Source: Flavobacterium fluviale
GTDB taxonomy: Bacteria > Bacteroidota > Bacteroidia > Flavobacteriales > Flavobacteriaceae
Direction: 5' to 3'
Assembly (NCBI RefSeq): GCF_003312915.1
Contig: NZ_CP030261.1
Coordinates: 186,001 to 250,000 of the forward strand
DNA: 64,000 nucleotides
In this document: one piece after another, positions 60,746 to 64,000 of the stretch
Layout: each line of letters begins with the position of its first letter
Numbering within the stretch: position 1 is the stretch's first letter
Program-made: the position numbers and the translations under genes
The notes under the pieces: model-generated
Database searches by the model: none
What the model saw: the letters and a program-made list of their open reading frames with translations, nothing else
Told to the model about the DNA's origin: nothing

Positions 60746-62428
60746 TTAAAATTGGAAGTAAATAAACGGCTGTGAACCTGCTACTGCTGTCGCGTAAACA
60801 ATCCAGTAAACAAATCCCAGAATTATTGCTTTTACTAATAATGGTGTTTTATCAAAAACAGATTTCATTCCGTTTGTAAAAGCTTCTGGCAAGAAATGCC
60901 AAACGTAACCGAATAACATCAATCCGAAAACATTTTTATAACCTAATACAATTGTTTTCCAAAGTTCTGGTTCAAATGTTAGTTGACCAATATTGTTAAT
61001 TACCTGTAAAGCTGTTTCGAAATCTCTTGCGCGGAAGAAGATCCAGCAGAAAACCACAAAATGAAAGGTAATTAGAATAGAGAAAAATCTCCACAAGAAA
61101 TTTGGACTTTTATCTTTTTTCGAAGGAAAGAATTCCATAAATATTTTATGAACTGCCAAAGCTAATCCGTGAAGCGCTCCCCATACTATAAACTGTGCTC
61201 CTGCTCCATGCCATAAACCTCCCAAAAGCATTGTAGTAAACAAATTAAAATTGGTTACTAAGGTTTGTTTTATTTTGCTTGAAAGTAAAAATGACAAACA
61301 GAAAACTAAAATACTGCTTCCCGCGATTATCAGCGGCATTATGCTTTCATTATAGTTTGAAATTCCCCAAAGCAATAAGCCAAAGAAAAATAAACTTGGG
61401 AATAAATATCCTGCGAAAGAGCCTTGTCTGTTTCCTCCAATAGAAATGTATAAAAAGTCTTTTAACCAAGTGGATAGTGAGATATGCCATCTTCTCCAGA
61501 AATCGGTAATCGAAGTTGATTTATAAGGTGTTCTAAAATTGGCGGGCAATTTAAACCCTAATAATAATGCAATACCAATTGCCATATCTGAATATCCAGA
61601 GAAATCACAATAAATCTGAATGGCGTATCCGTAAGAAGCCATTAAATTTTCAAATGAAGTATAAGTCATCGGCGTATCAAAAACACGATCGACAAAGTTT
61701 ACCGAAATATAATTTGAGATTACTGTTTTCTTGATAAGTCCGCCAATAATCAAAAACAAGGCGTTGTTTACATCTTCTTTTGTCAAATTTAGTTTTTGAT
61801 AAATCTGAGGAAGAAAATCTTTTGCGCGCACAATTGGTCCTGCAACTAACTGCGGGAAAAATGATACGAAGAATAGATACTCGATGTAATTTTTCGTCGG
61901 TTTGATTTCTTCTCTGTAAATCTCGATTATATAACTCATCGATTGAAAAGTATAGAACGAAATTCCAACAGGAAGAAAAACATTATGAAGTGCAAAATTA
62001 CCATGAAACATATCATTGTAAGTCACAATTAAAAAGTTCATGTATTTGAAATAGCCTAAAAGTGCTAAATTCAAAATAACACTAATAACCAAATAAAGTT
62101 TCTTTACGCTGTCTCTGCTTTCTTTGTAAATAATCTGGCTCAGACCATAATCTACAACAGATGAAAGTAATAATAACAGAAAATAAATCCCACTCGATTT
62201 ATAATAAAAGAATAATGAGAAGAGAATAACATAGGTTAATCTCAAATAAAATGTTTTGCGTAAAAAACCATACACAAAATAGAAAACCAAAAAAAGGCCT
62301 AAAAATAAACCAGTATTGAATAAAAGTTTTTCTTCTGGATTGTAAATAAACCAGCTTTTAACTTGTTCTGTTGTAATTGCACCAAAATTTTGAATGAACC
62401 AATTATTAATGCTATCTATTGTTGTCAA
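60746..62428 (-). CDS. MBOAT-family O-acyltransferase (AlgI/DltB-like)
   Basis: This 560-residue membrane protein has about eleven helices and the MBOAT signature: STSITDFWRRWHISLSTWLK, DFLYISIGGNR, and later LLGGLWHGAGAQFIVWGALH with the active-site His. It transfers acyl groups, often acetyl, from a cytoplasmic donor to an extracytoplasmic acceptor such as a polysaccharide. Two SGNH-type proteins follow immediately upstream on the same strand (one base gap, then ATGA overlap). This is the classic arrangement of an alginate-like O-acetylation system. The acceptor polymer is unknown. Confidence 0.93.
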   Translation of the reverse strand: MTTIDSINNWFIQNFGAITTEQVKSWFIYNPEEKLLFNTGLFLGLFLVFYFVYGFLRKTFYLRLTYVILFSLFFYYKSSGIYFLLLLLSSVVDYGLSQIIYKESRDSVKKLYLVISVILNLALLGYFKYMNFLIVTYNDMFHGNFALHNVFLPVGISFYTFQSMSYIIEIYREEIKPTKNYIEYLFFVSFFPQLVAGPIVRAKDFLPQIYQKLNLTKEDVNNALFLIIGGLIKKTVISNYISVNFVDRVFDTPMTYTSFENLMASYGYAIQIYCDFSGYSDMAIGIALLLGFKLPANFRTPYKSTSITDFWRRWHISLSTWLKDFLYISIGGNRQGSFAGYLFPSLFFFGLLLWGISNYNESIMPLIIAGSSILVFCLSFLLSSKIKQTLVTNFNLFTTMLLGGLWHGAGAQFIVWGALHGLALAVHKIFMEFFPSKKDKSPNFLWRFFSILITFHFVVFCWIFFRARDFETALQVINNIGQLTFEPELWKTIVLGYKNVFGLMLFGYVWHFLPEAFTNGMKSVFDKTPLLVKAIILGFVYWIVYATAVAGSQPFIYFQF

Positions 62429-62429
62429 C

Positions 62430-63851
62430 TTAATTCTTTAATTTAAAATTATCGTATGTCTTTAAAAACGCCTGCGTAAACAAATTTCCTTGTTTCTCAT
62501 ATCCTTTTTTGGAGTAATGAACCCAGTCTGGACCAATTAATCCCTGCACTTTCAGTTGTTTGATACCGCTCATGCCGCCAAATTCATCGTACAAATCCCA
62601 AACGGCAAAGCCATCTTTTTGGGCTATCTCAATAATTTGTCTAGTATAATCATCTATATAAGTATTTGGCTTTCTTCTCAGCAAAGAGGGCGGCGGCGTC
62701 ATAATTATTATTGGTGCATCAATTTTCTGCGCTTTAATATTACTTATAAACTCCCTCAATTCTTTAATGAAACTTCCAGAATTCAAATGATCATAACTTT
62801 CATTTGTTCCTAGTGAAAAAACAAGAAGATCTGGATGTAATGCTTTTAGCTGTTCAAAAAATAATGGATATTTATTATAATCTGAAAACTTGGCTCCATT
62901 TACTCCTATACCACTGTAGATAATTCCCGGAGCATCTTTTTCTAAAACCAATCCGTTTAATTCATAATTAGATGCTTCTTTATTCGGAATTAAGAAAATT
63001 CGACTAAGCGCATTGTCTGAATTATAATAATGAGTGTAAGAATCTGACTCCACGGCTAATGGAACAAACTCAGACATAGAAATTGTTTTTGCCCTTGTTT
63101 CATTAGTCGAAATTTTTAAAGTTCTCCCTGCTCGAATATTATTTGACTTTAAACGATTGTCTCTTTTTATTTCAGTAACCGAAACATTGTATTTATCTGC
63201 AATAGTCCCAAGAACTTCTCCTTTTTTAATTTTATGCGTTATAACTTTTCGCTCAGTCGTTTGAATTGAATTAATCTTAGAAGAAACCGCCAAATCAAAC
63301 ATATTCTGATTTTTTGGCGTTATGATTTTTATCGTATTAAATTTATACGCGGGATCTTTTATATTCATTTCCATTACAAAACCGCCAGAATCTCTCCAAA
63401 GTCCAATCCCGCTTAATCCAACTGGATTATTTTTGAATGGATAAATATTTCTATAGCTTTCCCAAACTCGATTCGATTTGAAACGCTCGTTATAAGACCC
63501 GTTTGTTTTTGCGAGCTGATACGGAAATACTAAACCACGTCCTGCATTACCAAATTTTTGCTGCAAGTTCTTTCTGATTTCATTCGTCATCAAGTCACCT
63601 TGAATATGCGAATCTCCTATATGGACAATATTAATTTTTTGGTTTTTCTGATTTTCATTTTCTTCTAATTTCTGAAAAAAATCTTTTAATACTTTGGCAT
63701 TATAAATCTGACCTTCTACGGGAGTTTCAATTGCTGCGGCATCTACTTTTTGAATCATACTTTTAGGAATTTGAGGTACATCTGTTTTTGAAGTCTTTTC
63801 ATTCGTAGAGAATAAAAGACAACAAAAGAAAAGAATAAGTTTATTTATCAT
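62430..63851 (-). CDS. SGNH-fold hydrolase/acyltransferase with LysM domain
   Basis: This 473-residue secreted protein has a short signal peptide and an SGNH domain split by an insert. The first motif is NIVHIGDSHIQGDLM with the catalytic Ser. LVFSLGTNESYDH supplies the Asn block, and IMTPPPSLL then DWVHYSKKGYEKQG carry the final Asp-x-x-His. The insert at about 200-245 is a LysM domain (THKIKKGEVLGTIADKYNVS, RLKSNNIRAGRTLKIS), which would bind peptidoglycan or chitin-like glycan. It probably works with the MBOAT protein in surface O-acylation. Its ATG overlaps the preceding gene's TGA. Confidence 0.9.
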   Translation of the reverse strand: MINKLILFFCCLLFSTNEKTSKTDVPQIPKSMIQKVDAAAIETPVEGQIYNAKVLKDFFQKLEENENQKNQKINIVHIGDSHIQGDLMTNEIRKNLQQKFGNAGRGLVFPYQLAKTNGSYNERFKSNRVWESYRNIYPFKNNPVGLSGIGLWRDSGGFVMEMNIKDPAYKFNTIKIITPKNQNMFDLAVSSKINSIQTTERKVITHKIKKGEVLGTIADKYNVSVTEIKRDNRLKSNNIRAGRTLKISTNETRAKTISMSEFVPLAVESDSYTHYYNSDNALSRIFLIPNKEASNYELNGLVLEKDAPGIIYSGIGVNGAKFSDYNKYPLFFEQLKALHPDLLVFSLGTNESYDHLNSGSFIKELREFISNIKAQKIDAPIIIMTPPPSLLRRKPNTYIDDYTRQIIEIAQKDGFAVWDLYDEFGGMSGIKQLKVQGLIGPDWVHYSKKGYEKQGNLFTQAFLKTYDNFKLKN

Positions 63852-64000
63852 ACGCTGTCTTTTGTTACGGAAACGGAATCTGGTCTGGCCCTTCTTACTG
63901 GTTTTGGCTTAGTTCCGCCAGCATCCCTTTTTTCTCTGAGTACTTTATATTCTTCGTATCCTTTGTTTAATTGCTCATATAATAAATTACCAATTGCCTT
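63848..64000 (-). CDS. C-terminal end of a second SGNH-type protein (partial)
   Basis: On the minus strand 50 codons are open from the window edge to TGA at 63848-63850. The stop overlaps the next gene's ATG in an ATGA junction. The visible end begins KAIGNLLYEQLNKGYEEYK and continues basic to SVTKDSV. The KxIGNLLY pattern is typical of the C-terminus of SGNH hydrolases after the His motif (compare KQGNLFTQAFLKTYDNFKL in the next gene). The catalytic part lies outside the window. Confidence 0.7.
   Translation of the reverse strand, partial: KAIGNLLYEQLNKGYEEYKVLREKRDAGGTKPKPVRRARPDSVSVTKDSV

Overview
The window is a contiguous piece of chromosome from a Flavobacterium-like member of the Bacteroidota. 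The evidence is the low GC content, promoters of the form TTG-N17-23-TAnnTTTG, and many Bacteroidota families: DUF3347, DUF4870, DUF4173, DUF5683, DUF6576 on a rhomboid, head-GIN DUF2807 and AlgI-like MBOAT. A flavobacterial core order (parA-parB-DUF5683-dapB-lepB-wbqC) is also present. About 90% of the window codes for protein. I see no phage, no intact insertion sequence and no CRISPR array.

Layout. 1-6.5 kb is a copper-handling island: a DUF3347 protein, an AraC-type regulator with a metallochaperone-like CxxC head, a CopA P1B-ATPase with an HMA and two heavy-metal-binding domains, and a secreted multicopper oxidase with a barrel-like tail. 6.6-9.1 kb is an accessory patch of unrecognised envelope proteins, including a 53-residue Cys-pair peptide. 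9.8-14.2 kb is an envelope-stress-like cluster (DUF4870, PadR, PspC, two DUF2807 proteins). 14.3-18.4 kb holds trxB, tRNA-Pro(TGG), a large secreted beta-helix protein and an RlpA-like protein. 18.6-24 kb is the parA to wbqC run. 24-31.1 kb (minus strand) holds mutL with two rhomboids and an endonuclease/phosphatase-fold protein, then ribH with a TPR membrane protein. 31.3-40.9 kb (mostly plus) holds recF, DUF2461, a GT4, murB, a PaiB-like protein, a GT2, a sigma factor, TonB, DUF4184 and a PH-domain protein. 41-43 kb is a tandem M48 metalloprotease pair. 43.2-53.3 kb holds lipA, GAPDH, a TPR hybrid histidine kinase, lpxK, a YoeB-type toxin-antitoxin pair, a Nif3-like protein, a coiled-coil protein that has lost its zinc ribbon, a hydrolase, an ABM monooxygenase and an RluF-type pseudouridine synthase. 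53.4-64 kb (all minus) holds a DUF4173 and winged-helix membrane module, CorA, folD, ffh, and an MBOAT/SGNH O-acylation cluster that runs off the end.

The most promising regulatory observations are two. First, a composite palindrome (AAAGTACTTTG-N5-CAAAGT) lies over the start regions of both units flanking the winged-helix regulator at 55.5-56.5 kb. Second, an inverted repeat encloses back-to-back -7 boxes between the toxin-antitoxin pair and the Nif3 gene, with the essential lpxK only 4 bp behind the toxin. Intergenic space is unusually structured: many gaps hold long near-perfect inverted repeats that reuse a few words (cacgaatt, cgcagatt, tttcaagtttcaggtttc, acacatag). They probably form a family of short dispersed palindromic elements.

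Several coding starts were shortened from the longest reading frame because a -7 box, a repeat or a signal peptide shows the upstream part is not translated. Four genes appear to use TTG or GTG starts. All functional calls come from reading the sequence and recalling families; no database search was run.
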